Shown: piece after piece, positions 50,049 through 61,300 of the stretch
Position numbering within the stretch: the first letter of the stretch is position 1
Layout of the letters: every line of letters begins with the position of its first letter
Assembly (NCBI RefSeq): GCF_003058465.1
Contig: NZ_CP028901.1
Span: 2,418,001 to 2,482,000, forward strand
From: Orrella marina
Lineage (GTDB): Bacteria > Pseudomonadota > Gammaproteobacteria > Burkholderiales > Burkholderiaceae_B
Direction of reading: 5' to 3'
DNA length: 64,000 nt
The notes under the pieces: generated by a model
What the model was told of the DNA's origin: nothing
What the model saw: the letters and a program-made list of their open reading frames with translations, nothing else
Database searches by the model: none
Program-made: the position numbers and the translations under genes

Positions 50049-53000
50049 CTTGACCGGACTTTCGTCCCCCAGGCGGCGGCTTCATACGCCAGACCATCCA
50101 GATAGGCGCTCGCCAAGGCATGGCCGGCCTGTCCCGCACTGCCCAGGGCGGCGGCGGCCGATGAGTACAGTAGCAGGTAGGGCCTGCCACCGGCCCGGCT
50201 CAGTCTATCGTACAGATGCCGCGCCGCGCGAGCCTTGACCGCCAGCACAGGCGCAAGCCGACGGGCATCCCAGGACAAGATCGGTCCATCGTCGAGCACG
50301 CCAGCGGCATGCACGACACCGGCCAGCCCGCCGTCAGCCGACAGGCGATCCAGCGCACGATCGAGATCGGCCGGATCAGCAACGTCGCAGACCACGCACC
50401 TCGCCAAGATCGAATGGTGCTGTTGCAGCCTGGCGATGAAGTCAGCGGCGTCCTCCTGCTTCCGATGCGCAAGCAATGCGATTCGACCTGCGCCGCGACT
50501 GGCCAGCCATTCAGCGGTCAAGCGACCCAGGCCGCCTAGCCCGCCCGTCACCACGTGCCAGCCGTCGCCCCGCAAGCTGTGTCCATTCAGCGCGGGAGCG
50601 GCATAGCGGTGTGGCTGTAGTCGCGGCACCCATGCGTGGCCTTCTCGCACGGCAACCCACTGCCCGGATTTCGCCGCCGCATGCAGGCCAACGACCAGAT
50701 CCTGCCAGGGCGCGTCCGCCGCGAGATCGACCATCAGGATGGAACGCGTGGCAGCTGCTGGGGCGGCAAACTCGATCGACGCGGTGCGTGCCAGACCCCA
50801 GACAGCGTGATGAGCCGCACTGACGTTCTCGTCGCCAACCATCGGCCAGGCCGCCCGCGTGACCATCACAATGCGGCTGCCGTCCAGACCCGAGGCTTCT
50901 TGAATCGCACCGAGCACGGCTTCGGCAACGCCATCCAGGCCAGCGTGTTCCGGAAGCAGCACCAGCATGTCCCCGGCGTCCTCATCCAGGGTGACGCCCG
51001 CCTGAGCCAGTTCGGACGCCAGACCGGGGGCCTTTTCCCCGAACAGCCGCAGCCGCCTGCCGGCAACGGCATCCGTTGCCCGGCCAAGTTGATCCCAGCA
51101 CCAGTCGTAGTGAGTGCCTGGCGTTGCGGAGAGCTTCGGCAATCCTTCACCGTCATCACCGAAGGACGCCAGTGGACTCTGCCAGAGGCCATTGGGCCCA
51201 AGCAACGTCAGGTCGATGCTCGGCTGCTGGTGCAGACGGGCCTGCCATTGCAGGCGAACCAGACCCAACCAGTCAGGTGCCTGTGGTGGAACATCGATCG
51301 TGGGAACGTGTCTGCCATCGCCGTGGCGGCGGGCCATTTCACGACTGGCCTTGCCAACTCGGTCAAGCAATTGACTGTCCTGCCCAGCGCAGTCGGACCA
51401 ATCCGCCAGATAGCTGCCGTCATTGGCGAGCGCCTGGCCCAATACGCCAGAGCCTAGCCGCACCGGTGTGGACTGTTCAGCGGACGTACCGGGCGCCGTC
51501 GCGAGCACAATGTGCTCGCTCATGCCGGACGTGGCAGTACCGTCGTCCGGGAGCCATTCGACGGTGGCGAAGCCGGCGGCAAGACATTGACCGCGCCAGT
51601 GCGCCGTGCTCAGGAACAGTTCGCCGCCACGGGCCTGCTCATCATGCAACGGCAGAACCAGCGGCCCGAACACAAAATCGAACAGGCGCATGGGCCGGGT
51701 GATCTCGCGCATCAGCAAACGGCCACCCGGCTTGAGCAAGAGCAGCAGGTTCGCCAGTGCATCCCCCACATGCTGCGTGGCGTGAATGACGTTGGCGGCC
51801 ACGATCAGGTCAAAATCGCCAGCCGTGAATCCTTGGACCTCGGCACGTTGCTGAAGATCGAACTCCCGGTACTCAACGAAGCCGTAGTCGGCGAACTTCT
51901 GCTCGGCGCGGCGCGTGAAGATCGGCGAGATGTCCGTGAACACGTAGTGCACGTCCGGCTGGCTGGACAGTGCCGGCAGTACCCAAGCAGTGGTGCCGCC
52001 CGTGCCGCCGCCCACCTCCAGCACCCGGTATGGCGGCAGCGGTTTTCCGGGTTCACCGCGGCTGCGCACCAGGTCGGCGACCACACCCGCGGCTATCTGA
52101 TTGAAATAGCGCCCGAAGCTGAAATCCTGATACAGGACTTCCACGCCGCTGGAGGCGCCCTCCGGGAAGATCACGGCGACGGGTTCGATCGCGCCGCTCA
52201 TCATTTCGTACAAGCTGTCGCCCGCGCGCTGCACGGTTTCCGCGATGACGTCCAGGCCCTCGCAGTAACTTTTAAGCTCGGCGAGCAGTTGTTCATATTC
52301 TGCGTGAGGTGCGGCAACCCGTGTGCGGTAGCGGCCGTCCTGTTGTTGCAGGTAGCCATCTTCGGTGCAGGCATTGAGCATCCGCACCAGCAATTGGCGA
52401 TGCCGGGGCAGGAGCCGTCCATCGCGCAGGATATCCACTGCAGTCACGCCCAGGTCAATACGATCTCCCGCGCAGCGGCGCAGCAATCGGTCGATACAGA
52501 TGGCATGCAGCTTGACCACGCACCGATACAGGGCCTCCAGGCGGGGCAAATCCAGCTCGCGTGCTTCGCGTGTCACGACATTGCGCGCAGTCGGCAGTTG
52601 CGTGCCGCGCGAGAATTGCGGCGCCGCGCTCGATGCAGCGACGGCGGCTTCACGCCAGTAGCGTTGGCGTTCAAAGGGATACAGCGGGGCATGACATTTA
52701 CCCCCCGAGCCTCGCAGCAGTTGCGGCCAGGCCAGATCGACGCCCGCGACGAACAGTTGCATCAGGGGCTGGCGCAGCGATTGCCTTGCGGACTGGTTGC
52801 GTCGGGCGCTGGCGATCCAGTGGGCGCCAGCGCCCATCTCCCGTTGCCCGATACCGACCAAGGTAGCGTCCGGCCCCATTTCCAGGAACAGGCTCGCACC
52901 GTCGTCGATGGCCTTGCGCAGGCACTGGACGAAGCGCACCGGGTTGCGCATGTGCCGCGGCCAGAAGTCCGCTTGATTCAGTCGCGCGGCATCCACTACC

Positions 53001-55303
53001 TCGCCGGTCAGGCCGGAGATCAGCGCGATATCGCTCTGTCTCGCCTGCAGCGCGCCCGCTGCATGCCGGAACTCCGGCAGAATCGGGTCGAGCATCCGCG
53101 AATGTGCCGCGCCCGTAACCGCCAGCGGATTGCTGCGCACGCCCATGCCTTCGAGTTCGGTGGCCAGTTTGGCGATCAGCTCGCGTTCGCCGGAGAAGAC
53201 CAGGTGACGCTCACCGTTGCAGGCCGCAAGGTCGAGGCCCAGCCGCACGGCAACCGGCATGACTCGTGCCTCGTCGGCAAAGACCGAAAGCATCGCACCG
53301 CCGCGGCAGCGATCCATCAGTGCGCCACGCCGCCGCACCAGCGGCATGACCTGCTCGTGGCTGTAGTGGCCGGCCACGACCGCCGCTGCGAATTCACCGA
53401 CCGAATGACTCAGCACCATGTCCGGCGCCATCCCCAAGGCCTGCCAATGCGCAGCCATCGCCAGTTCGAAGGCGACGATGGCGGGCTGTGCGTACTCCAT
53501 GCGCTGGAGCAAATCGCTGTTCGGCTCCACCAGCGCCGTTCGCAATTGCTCGGCGAAAGCACTATCCAGGGTCTGGAACACCGCCAGGCAGCGATCCAGG
53601 CCTTGGGCAAAGGCGGGAGAGGCTTCATACCAGCTGCGTGCCATGCCCGGCCACTGCGACCCCTGGCCGGTGAAAAGCCATGCCCGTTTGCCTGCTTCGC
53701 CGCATCCGGCCTGGATCAGAATGTCGTCCTCGCCCTGGGCGAAGGCGTTCAAGGCATCCACCGTCTCACCGCATACGGGCACGGCCAGCCGCCAGGGCAT
53801 ATCGAGCAAGCGGCCCGTCAGCGCCGTATGGGCCACGTCAGAGACAGGCTGGGTTTTCAATGCCTGTGCATAGGCGCCGGCCAGGCGCCGCAACGCGCCT
53901 TCGTTGTTGGCACTCAGCAGCAGCACGTCCTCATCAACGCCATGGGTTTGCCCATCCTTGGGCTGATGCATCGAACGCAGGGCCTGCGGCAAGGACGCCA
54001 CAACCATATGGCAGTTGGTGCCGCCGATCCCGAAGGACGAGACGCCTGCGATGCGAACCGGCGCCTCCCAGGGCTGGGCCTCGCGCGGCACGTAGAAAGG
54101 ACTGTCTTCCAGGTGCAATGCCGGATTGGCCCGCTGGAAGCTCACGCACGGCGGGATCGCACCGCGCTCGACCGCCAGCACCGCCTTGAGGAAGCTGGCG
54201 ATACCGGCAGCCGTATCCAGGTGCCCCATGTTGCTCTTGACCGATCCCAGCGCGCAGGCCGGCCCCTTGCCGACGGGATGGAATACACCCTGCAGCGCCT
54301 GCACCTCGATCGAATCGCCCAGCGGAGTGGCCGTCCCGTGCGCCTCGATCATGCCGATCTGCTCACTGCGCACTCCGGCAAGCGCCCACGCATCGGCAAT
54401 CACCTCCCGCTGCCCTAGCACAGAGGGCGCTGTATAGCCGACTTTCTGGCTACCGTCGTTGTTGATGGCGCTACCCAGTACGACCGCCACGACCGGATCG
54501 CCGTCGCGCAGCGCATCTGACAGGCGCCGCAGCACCACGGCTGCCACGCCATTGCCGCCATAGGTGCCCTGGGCCTGTGCATCGAACGGGCGGCAATGCC
54601 CGTCGGGCGAGAAGATCATGCCCTGTTGGTACAAGTAGCCGCTCACCTGCGGGAAGGAGACGGCCACACCACCGGCAATGGCCATGTCGCATTCGCCGGA
54701 TCGCAGGCTCTCGCATGCCAGGTGGGTAGCCACCAATGAACTGGAGCAGGCCGTCTGCACGGACAGGGCCGGGCCGCGAAGATCCAGCTTGTAGGCGGCG
54801 CGTGTCGCCACGTAGTCCTTGTCATTGCCCATCAGGGACTGCAGGCTGCGCACGTGCGCCACTTCGGCGATGTTGATCGCCTCGCGCCCTGGATAGGTGC
54901 TGATCCGGGCAGAGCCGAACACGCCGGTCTTGTGTGGCACAGCTCGGGGTGCATAGCCAGCGTGCTCCAGCGCGTGCCAAGCCATCTGCAGGAACAGGCG
55001 CTGCTGTGGGTCGAGCAGTTCGGCTTCCTGGCGGGAGTAGCCGAACAGCTCGGCGTCGAAAGCCTCGGCGTCGGGCACCACGGTTCCGCGCGGCACAAAG
55101 GCCGGATCGTCGATGACCGATGCCGGAATCCCAGCATCCAGCAGTTCCTGTCGCGAAAACTGCCGACTGCATTCACGCCCGGCCAGCAGGCTGGCCCAAT
55201 AGGCGTCGCTGTCGGCCGCTTCCGGGAACCGGCTGGCATGACCGATCACCGCGATCGGCTCGCAGTCCGGATAGTGCTGCTTCAAGCGTTCTTCGATAGT
55301 CAT
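50045..55303 (-). CDS. irp1: HMWP1-like synthetase, N-terminal segment (KS, AT, MT, KR)
   Basis: 1752 codons. Ketosynthase with active Cys186 in VQTACSSSL, EAHGTATPLGD and SNMGHLDTAAG. Acyltransferase with LSHSVGEFAA (SHSxG instead of the usual GHSxG). A C-methyltransferase with VLEVGGGTGGTTAW near residue 1125, and a ketoreductase with VVTGGLGGLGRLTA near 1580. These would add and dimethylate a malonyl unit. The KR segment GSAGQAGHALASAYLDG lacks the expected catalytic Tyr and Asn. The frame ends at WGTKVRSR; restoring one base at 50056-50057 gives WGTKVPVKVISIGWG, continuous with the next segment. The ATG, preceded by GGGGAG, overlaps the HMWP2 stop. Confidence 0.88.
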   Translation of the reverse strand: MTIEERLKQHYPDCEPIAVIGHASRFPEAADSDAYWASLLAGRECSRQFSRQELLDAGIPASVIDDPAFVPRGTVVPDAEAFDAELFGYSRQEAELLDPQQRLFLQMAWHALEHAGYAPRAVPHKTGVFGSARISTYPGREAINIAEVAHVRSLQSLMGNDKDYVATRAAYKLDLRGPALSVQTACSSSLVATHLACESLRSGECDMAIAGGVAVSFPQVSGYLYQQGMIFSPDGHCRPFDAQAQGTYGGNGVAAVVLRRLSDALRDGDPVVAVVLGSAINNDGSQKVGYTAPSVLGQREVIADAWALAGVRSEQIGMIEAHGTATPLGDSIEVQALQGVFHPVGKGPACALGSVKSNMGHLDTAAGIASFLKAVLAVERGAIPPCVSFQRANPALHLEDSPFYVPREAQPWEAPVRIAGVSSFGIGGTNCHMVVASLPQALRSMHQPKDGQTHGVDEDVLLLSANNEGALRRLAGAYAQALKTQPVSDVAHTALTGRLLDMPWRLAVPVCGETVDALNAFAQGEDDILIQAGCGEAGKRAWLFTGQGSQWPGMARSWYEASPAFAQGLDRCLAVFQTLDSAFAEQLRTALVEPNSDLLQRMEYAQPAIVAFELAMAAHWQALGMAPDMVLSHSVGEFAAAVVAGHYSHEQVMPLVRRRGALMDRCRGGAMLSVFADEARVMPVAVRLGLDLAACNGERHLVFSGERELIAKLATELEGMGVRSNPLAVTGAAHSRMLDPILPEFRHAAGALQARQSDIALISGLTGEVVDAARLNQADFWPRHMRNPVRFVQCLRKAIDDGASLFLEMGPDATLVGIGQREMGAGAHWIASARRNQSARQSLRQPLMQLFVAGVDLAWPQLLRGSGGKCHAPLYPFERQRYWREAAVAASSAAPQFSRGTQLPTARNVVTREARELDLPRLEALYRCVVKLHAICIDRLLRRCAGDRIDLGVTAVDILRDGRLLPRHRQLLVRMLNACTEDGYLQQQDGRYRTRVAAPHAEYEQLLAELKSYCEGLDVIAETVQRAGDSLYEMMSGAIEPVAVIFPEGASSGVEVLYQDFSFGRYFNQIAAGVVADLVRSRGEPGKPLPPYRVLEVGGGTGGTTAWVLPALSSQPDVHYVFTDISPIFTRRAEQKFADYGFVEYREFDLQQRAEVQGFTAGDFDLIVAANVIHATQHVGDALANLLLLLKPGGRLLMREITRPMRLFDFVFGPLVLPLHDEQARGGELFLSTAHWRGQCLAAGFATVEWLPDDGTATSGMSEHIVLATAPGTSAEQSTPVRLGSGVLGQALANDGSYLADWSDCAGQDSQLLDRVGKASREMARRHGDGRHVPTIDVPPQAPDWLGLVRLQWQARLHQQPSIDLTLLGPNGLWQSPLASFGDDGEGLPKLSATPGTHYDWCWDQLGRATDAVAGRRLRLFGEKAPGLASELAQAGVTLDEDAGDMLVLLPEHAGLDGVAEAVLGAIQEASGLDGSRIVMVTRAAWPMVGDENVSAAHHAVWGLARTASIEFAAPAAATRSILMVDLAADAPWQDLVVGLHAAAKSGQWVAVREGHAWVPRLQPHRYAAPALNGHSLRGDGWHVVTGGLGGLGRLTAEWLASRGAGRIALLAHRKQEDAADFIARLQQHHSILARCVVCDVADPADLDRALDRLSADGGLAGVVHAAGVLDDGPILSWDARRLAPVLAVKARAARHLYDRLSRAGGRPYLLLYSSAAAALGSAGQAGHALASAYLDGLAYEAAAWGTKVRSR

Positions 55304-58300
55304 GGTGTCTCCCCGCGGCGACGTTGCGCACGTGCCCTGCGCTGCGCCAGCAGTTCGCGGCGCTCGTCTCCGGGCGCTGCGGTGTCATCTGTCGTGTTCG
55401 ATCTGCCGTGCAGGTGCGCTGCCAGGGCCAGCGGCGTGGACTGGGCAAACAGATCAGTGACCAGCAGGCCGGTGTGGCCCGTCTGGGTCAGGTGCACATG
55501 CAACTGAACCAATTTCAAGGACGTGGCGCCTGCATCGAAAAAGGACTGGCGAGGCAGGATCGGCCTCCCGACCACCTGCTCGAAATGCCGGCACAGTGCT
55601 TGTACCAAGGCGTCATCGGCCCGCAGCGGCGTGGCCGCGGCTGACGGTTTGGCAGCGCGTTGCGCAGGTGCGTGATCTGCGCAATGCGACATCCCCTCCA
55701 GGCGGGGTACCAATGCCTGCAACGGCTGATCCCAGGCCGAGTCTTCGCGCGCCAGCCGCTGCAACAAGGAGACGTAGCGGTCGAAGGCGGCCTGGATCTG
55801 CTGCGGTTCGAACAGCTCCTGCACGTAATCCCAGTTGAAGCGCAACTCGCCCTCGGACTCGTACACCTGATGGTCGAGCCAGACCTGGGGGGTGTGTGAC
55901 AAGCCCCAGCGTGGCTTCATCCAGGACGCATGGGCGAGGAATCGGTCCTGTTCAAAGCCCAGGGCGCTGGTGAACACCACGGGCATGGAGGCAGCCGCCT
56001 GTCCAGCGCACCGGGCCAGTTGGCGCATAACTTGAATGGCCGAGACATCGCGATGCAACAGGTCCTGGCGCAGGCGTTGCTGCAAGCCCTGGGCGCTGCT
56101 GCGCCAGTCCGCGGCCGGCTGCCAGGCCAGCAGCAGCAACGTCGTGAAGTCGCCCAATACCTGCTCGATCTGCGGATGAAGCGGCTCGCGGTCGAACAGG
56201 GTGAGGTTCAGGCTCAGCTCGTCGTGGCCGGCCCAGGCCGACAAGGTGGCGGCATACGCCGAGAGCAGCAATGCCGACGGGGTCAAACCTTCGGCACGCG
56301 CACGCGCCTTGAGCGCCTCCCACTGCGGGGCGGCAAGCGTGGCGGACATTCGTGCGAAGCGCGGCAGGCCCACGTCGCCCGGGTCGCAGCGCAATGGCAG
56401 GCGCGGGGCCGGCGGCAGATGATCCAGGCGACGCGCCCAGTACGCCAACGAGACGTCGTCGACCGGCCGCTGCTGCACATACTCCAGATAATCGCGCAAG
56501 CCAATCTCCAACTCTGGCAGCGACTGCCCGGGTTCGGTGTAGATCTGTTCCAGTTCGGCAAGCAGGATCTGCATGCTCAGGCCGTCGAGCATCAGGTTGT
56601 CCAGGCACACGAACAGGCTGGCCTTGGCGCCGCCATCGACCAGGGCGGCCTGAATGTCGAAGACGGGCCAGCGCGATGGATCGAGTACCTGCCGGGCCAG
56701 ACGCTCGCGCAACGCCACGGCTTCTGGGGCGTCCAGGTCGGTCACCGGATGGCAGGGCAGCCTGAAGTCCGGCACCTGCGGCAAAACCTGCTGCATGCCA
56801 TCGCGAACCACTGCCCGCAGGGTGTCGTGCCGGCTGACCAACCGATTCATGGCCCGCTCGAAGCGCGCGACATCCAGATCGGCCACCTCGAATTCGACGA
56901 AGAAATGCGAGCCGATCCCGCCCAGTGCGAACCCTGGCTGCCGCCCCACCAAATAGGCCTGCTGCACATCGGTCAGCGGGAAAGGCGCGTAGCGCCGTGT
57001 GGGGTCGTGCCGCAGGCCAGGCGTACTGATGGTGTCGCCGCAGCGCACGGTCTCGGCGAATGCCGCCAGGGTCGGGAAGTCGAACAGGTCGCCGAGCGCC
57101 GCCGAAAATCCGCGCCGGTTCAGTTCGCCGATCAGGCGCGTCGCCAGCAAACTGTCCCCGCCCAGACTGAAGAAATGACTGTCCCGGTAAAGGTATTCCA
57201 CCTTCAAGAGATCGCGCCACAGACTGAACACAGCCTGTTCCGTGACACCCTGGGGCAGTTGCCGCTCGACGCCGGTCTCGGGGGCGCCATGAGTGCAGTG
57301 CTCCAGCAGGCCGCGCTGATCCACTTTACCGTTGGCGGTCAATGGCAAGGCATCCAGGAAGTACAGCCGTTGCGGCACCATGTAGCCTGGGAGCAACCCA
57401 CGCAGCGCCCAGGCCAGCCGGTCGGCATCCGGCCTGAGCACTTGCTGCGGTGCACGGGACACCAGGCACTGCATATGCCCCAGCACCGTCTGGGCTTCGT
57501 TGCGCATTCCCTGTCTTGCCAGCAGGTCCTGCCACCAGGGCGTCTCGTGCAACCGGCGGGCCAGGCCTTCCTCGTGGCCGTCCGCCAGCAGCTCGGTGGA
57601 AACCAGCGCCAGGCACGAAACCCGATTCAGTTCCTGGACAAACACCATGGCCGAAGGTGCCGCCAGGGCCAGCACAGCCCGCACCCCGGCGTCGCCCACG
57701 CGGTGCAAGGCATTGTTGGCCCATACCAGATCGGCCTGATGCAGATCCTCCTGCGCCACGCCGGCATGCCAGCGCCGAACCTCGGCATGCGCATGCCGCT
57801 GCAACCGTTCCGTGGCGCGAAGCACCAGCTCCGGCGAATCCTCCCACGCTGTATAGGCCACTTCGCCCGTATCCAAGTGCCGGAGAAGCTGCTCTGCAGC
57901 CAGGCCGCTGCGTGCGCCGACCTCATGCATTCGTACCGGACGGCCCAGCGTCTTCGCCAGCGTCCGAATCAGGTTGGCCAGCAGCGCGATGGCCGCGTGC
58001 ATGCCGGGGGCCCGCAGCAGCAACTGTTCCGGCGCCCAGAATGGATGGCTCAGCAGCGTTCGCGCAGGTCGTTCGCCGCGGATGATCTGGGCCAGCGGCG
58101 CATGATGCGTCAACAACATGTTGGCCGCTTCCCGCAGCGGATGTTCGCCGCTCGGTTGCCAGGCCTGCGGCATGCTCTCCACCGGCGCATAAACGCCATC
58201 GTCCAGGCGCTGCAGGTATCCGTGTCGATGTAGATGCTCCAGCCAACGCGCCACCAGGCCGGCCCACTGCGGCTGCGCGCCGTAATCAGCGATCACGCTC

Positions 58301-61300
58301 TGTGCGGTGACGCGGCCGGTCAGACTCACCCCTTGCCGCATCAGATGCTCGTACAGGAAGCCGGCCACGAGGCGTGCCATATCCGCTTCGTGATCCGCTT
58401 CGGCCGGCCCCGCATGCCAGGCCTCGCCTGGCAGCAGCGAGGCGTAGTCCGCGGGCAGCGACGGGTCGTCGGGCAGTGGACTGGACAGCGCAGTTCCTTG
58501 CAGCACTACGAATCCCACCAGGGATTTCTCGCGCTCTCCCACGGCCAGCGCCACCGCGCTCTTGACGCCCTCGACCCGCAACAGGGCCGCTTCGATCTCG
58601 CCAAGCTCTATGCGGTAGCCGCCCACCTTGACTTGCCTGTCACGACGGCCAAGGAATTCCAACCGGCCGTCCGGCCAGTAGCAGCCCATGTCGCCGGTGC
58701 GATACCAGCGCTCGCCTTGCCAGCTCACGAATTGCTGCGCAGTGCGCTCCGGGTCGTTGAAATAGCCCAGCGCCACGCCTTCGCCGCCAATCCACAGCTC
58801 GCCCGGAACCCAGTCCGGACAATCGCGGCCTTGTGCATCGACCACGCGGTACTTCTGCCGCGCCAACGGATAGCCATAGGGAATAGAGCGCCATTGCGGC
58901 GGCACGGTGTCCACGTCGAAGACGTTGGACCAGATGGACGCCTCGGTCGCGCCGCCCATGGCCACGAACTGCCCATCCTGGCGAAACGCGCGGTAGCGGC
59001 CGGGCAAGTCCAGGCCGATCCAGTCGCCGGAGAGCATCACCATGCGCAGGCAGGCGGGAACCTGCAGCTCGAAACCCTCGGCATAGGTCAGTAGCATGTC
59101 CAGCAGCGCCGGAACCGTGTTCCAGACCGTCACGCCATGCCGCTCGATGACCTCGCACCAGCAGGCCGGGTCGCGCCGCTGGCCCTCGTCGACCAGCACC
59201 AGCGCACCGCCGGCCGAGAGCAGCCCGAAGATGTCGTACGCCGACAGGTCGAAATGCAGCGCCGACAATGCTAGTACCCGGTCATTTGCCGAAACGCTGT
59301 AGCGCCGGTTCAGCTCCGCGCAGGTATTGAGCGCCCCCCGGTGAGAAATAATCACACCCTTGGGCATGCCGGTGGAGCCCGACGTGTAGATGATGTAGGC
59401 CGGCTCGCGCACATCGACCTGCACGGGTTCGCCCAGCGGGGGATAGTCCGTGGCCTCCTGCCAGGCCAGGAAGGTGACGCCGGCCACGGCGTCGTTCAGG
59501 CCGTCGTCCCGGCATACCAGTACGCGCTTTGCCCCCGCGCCCAGGTAGATGGTGCGCAGTCGCTCCAACGGCTGATCCGGCGACACCGGCACATACACAG
59601 CGCCCACATGGAGAATGCCCAGCGCGGCCACGATCTGGCCGACGCCCTTGGACATGCTGATCGCCACCCGGTCGCCCGGCTGCACACCTTGCGCGGCCAA
59701 TGCGCCGGCACAACGACGTGCCAGGGAGGCCAGCTCGGCGTAGGTCAATCGGCGCTCACCATGCACCAGCGCCAGGGCATCCGGTCGCGTCCGCGCCTGC
59801 TGCCAGAAACCCTCGTGCAGCAATCCATCGGGCGCCGGTACGTCGCTATGGGAATTGACCCGCTCACGCACCGCCCGTTGCGCCTGCGGCATGGGATCGG
59901 GCAAGGGCTCCCGCCAGGCCTGCGGATGCGCCAGCAGGTGCCGCACCAGGCCCACATAGGACTGGAACATCGCTTCAAGCAGGCCAGGCGGGAACAGAGC
60001 CTCGTTGCTGTCCCATTGCAGGAACACCGAGCCGGCATGTTCGTAGGCCAGATGGTCGATCCAGACCTGTGGCGTTTGCGTAATCCCCCAGCCGGGAACG
60101 CCCAGCGTGCGCTTGACGTCCTGGCCGAACAGCGGACGGCCCAGGTTGCTGGTGAACACCACTGGGGCGCCGTGGGGATGGGCACCCGCTGTCTTGCGCA
60201 GTTCGCGCAGCAGTTCCACGCCCGACCAATGCCGATGCTCGTAGGCCTCGGTGAAGGTCTGCTGGTTGCCCCGTGCCAACGTATCGAAACTCGATCCCTC
60301 GCCAGCGATGTCTAGCAGCAGGATATTGGTGAAGTCGGCGATCATCCCGTTCACGGCGGGATGCAGCGGCTGGCGGTCGAACAGCGTCAGGTTCAGCAGT
60401 AGCCGGGGCTGGCTGCACCAACGTGCCAGCACCGCGCCGAAGCAGGTAGCCAGCGCCATCGTCGGCGTCACGCCGCATTCGCCCGCCAGGGCCTGGAACC
60501 GCGCCCAGTCCCCGGCGGTGATCTCCGCCCGCTGGCGCGAGATGCGAACCTGCTTGATCTGCGTCGGTTCGCAAGCCAGCGGCAACTGCGGTACATGCGG
60601 CAAACTGCCCGAGTGATCCAGCCAGAACGCCTTGGCCTGCTGGCGGGCCGCCTCGTTCTCCTGCGCCGCTTGGGCCAGGTAGCTGCGGAAATCGTAGTCG
60701 TCGGGGATCGCCGGCAGGCATTCGCCGCGAACCAGCGCCGCCAGTTCATCGAACACCAGGCTGAAGCTCGCGGCATCCAGCACCAGCAGGTCGATGTCCG
60801 CGTGCAGGCGGTGAAGCCCATCGGGCAACAAGCTTAGCTGAAAGTCGAAGTTCTCGCCTTGCCCGACGGCCAGAACCCGGTGGCCATGTCGCGCACGCAT
60901 GGCCAGCAAGTGGGCCTCGCACTGGGCGGGCGATGCATTGCGCAGGTCGTGCAGCGTCAGGCCGCGCCATCGGGTGCCTGGACGGCGCTGCTGGCGGCCA
61001 TCGTCCAGGAACGTCACCGTCAGCATGGGATGCCTTTCGACCAGCGCACTGATGGCCTGCTCCAAGGCATCGGCATCCAGACCCTGGCCGTCGAACTCCT
61101 GGTACAGATGGCAGCCGACACCTCCCAGCGTCTGGTGTGGCGCACGACCCACCAGGTAGGCGTGCTGCACGGGTGTCAGTTCGAAGGGGTGTCCATCGGC
61201 CATGGTCGGCCAGACGACACCGGCTGCGGACGTGAAGGAGATGGAACCGCTTGGCTCCGGGGATGCCGCCTGGGCAGTCGGTGCCGTGGCCGGGCAGTCC

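Noticed and set aside
51512..54418. A 968-codon open frame on the plus strand
   Set aside because: It is antisense to the HMWP1 KS-AT-MT region, has no family resemblance and is explained by high GC; other long antisense frames at 46312-48357 and 55930-58233 are rejected for the same reason.
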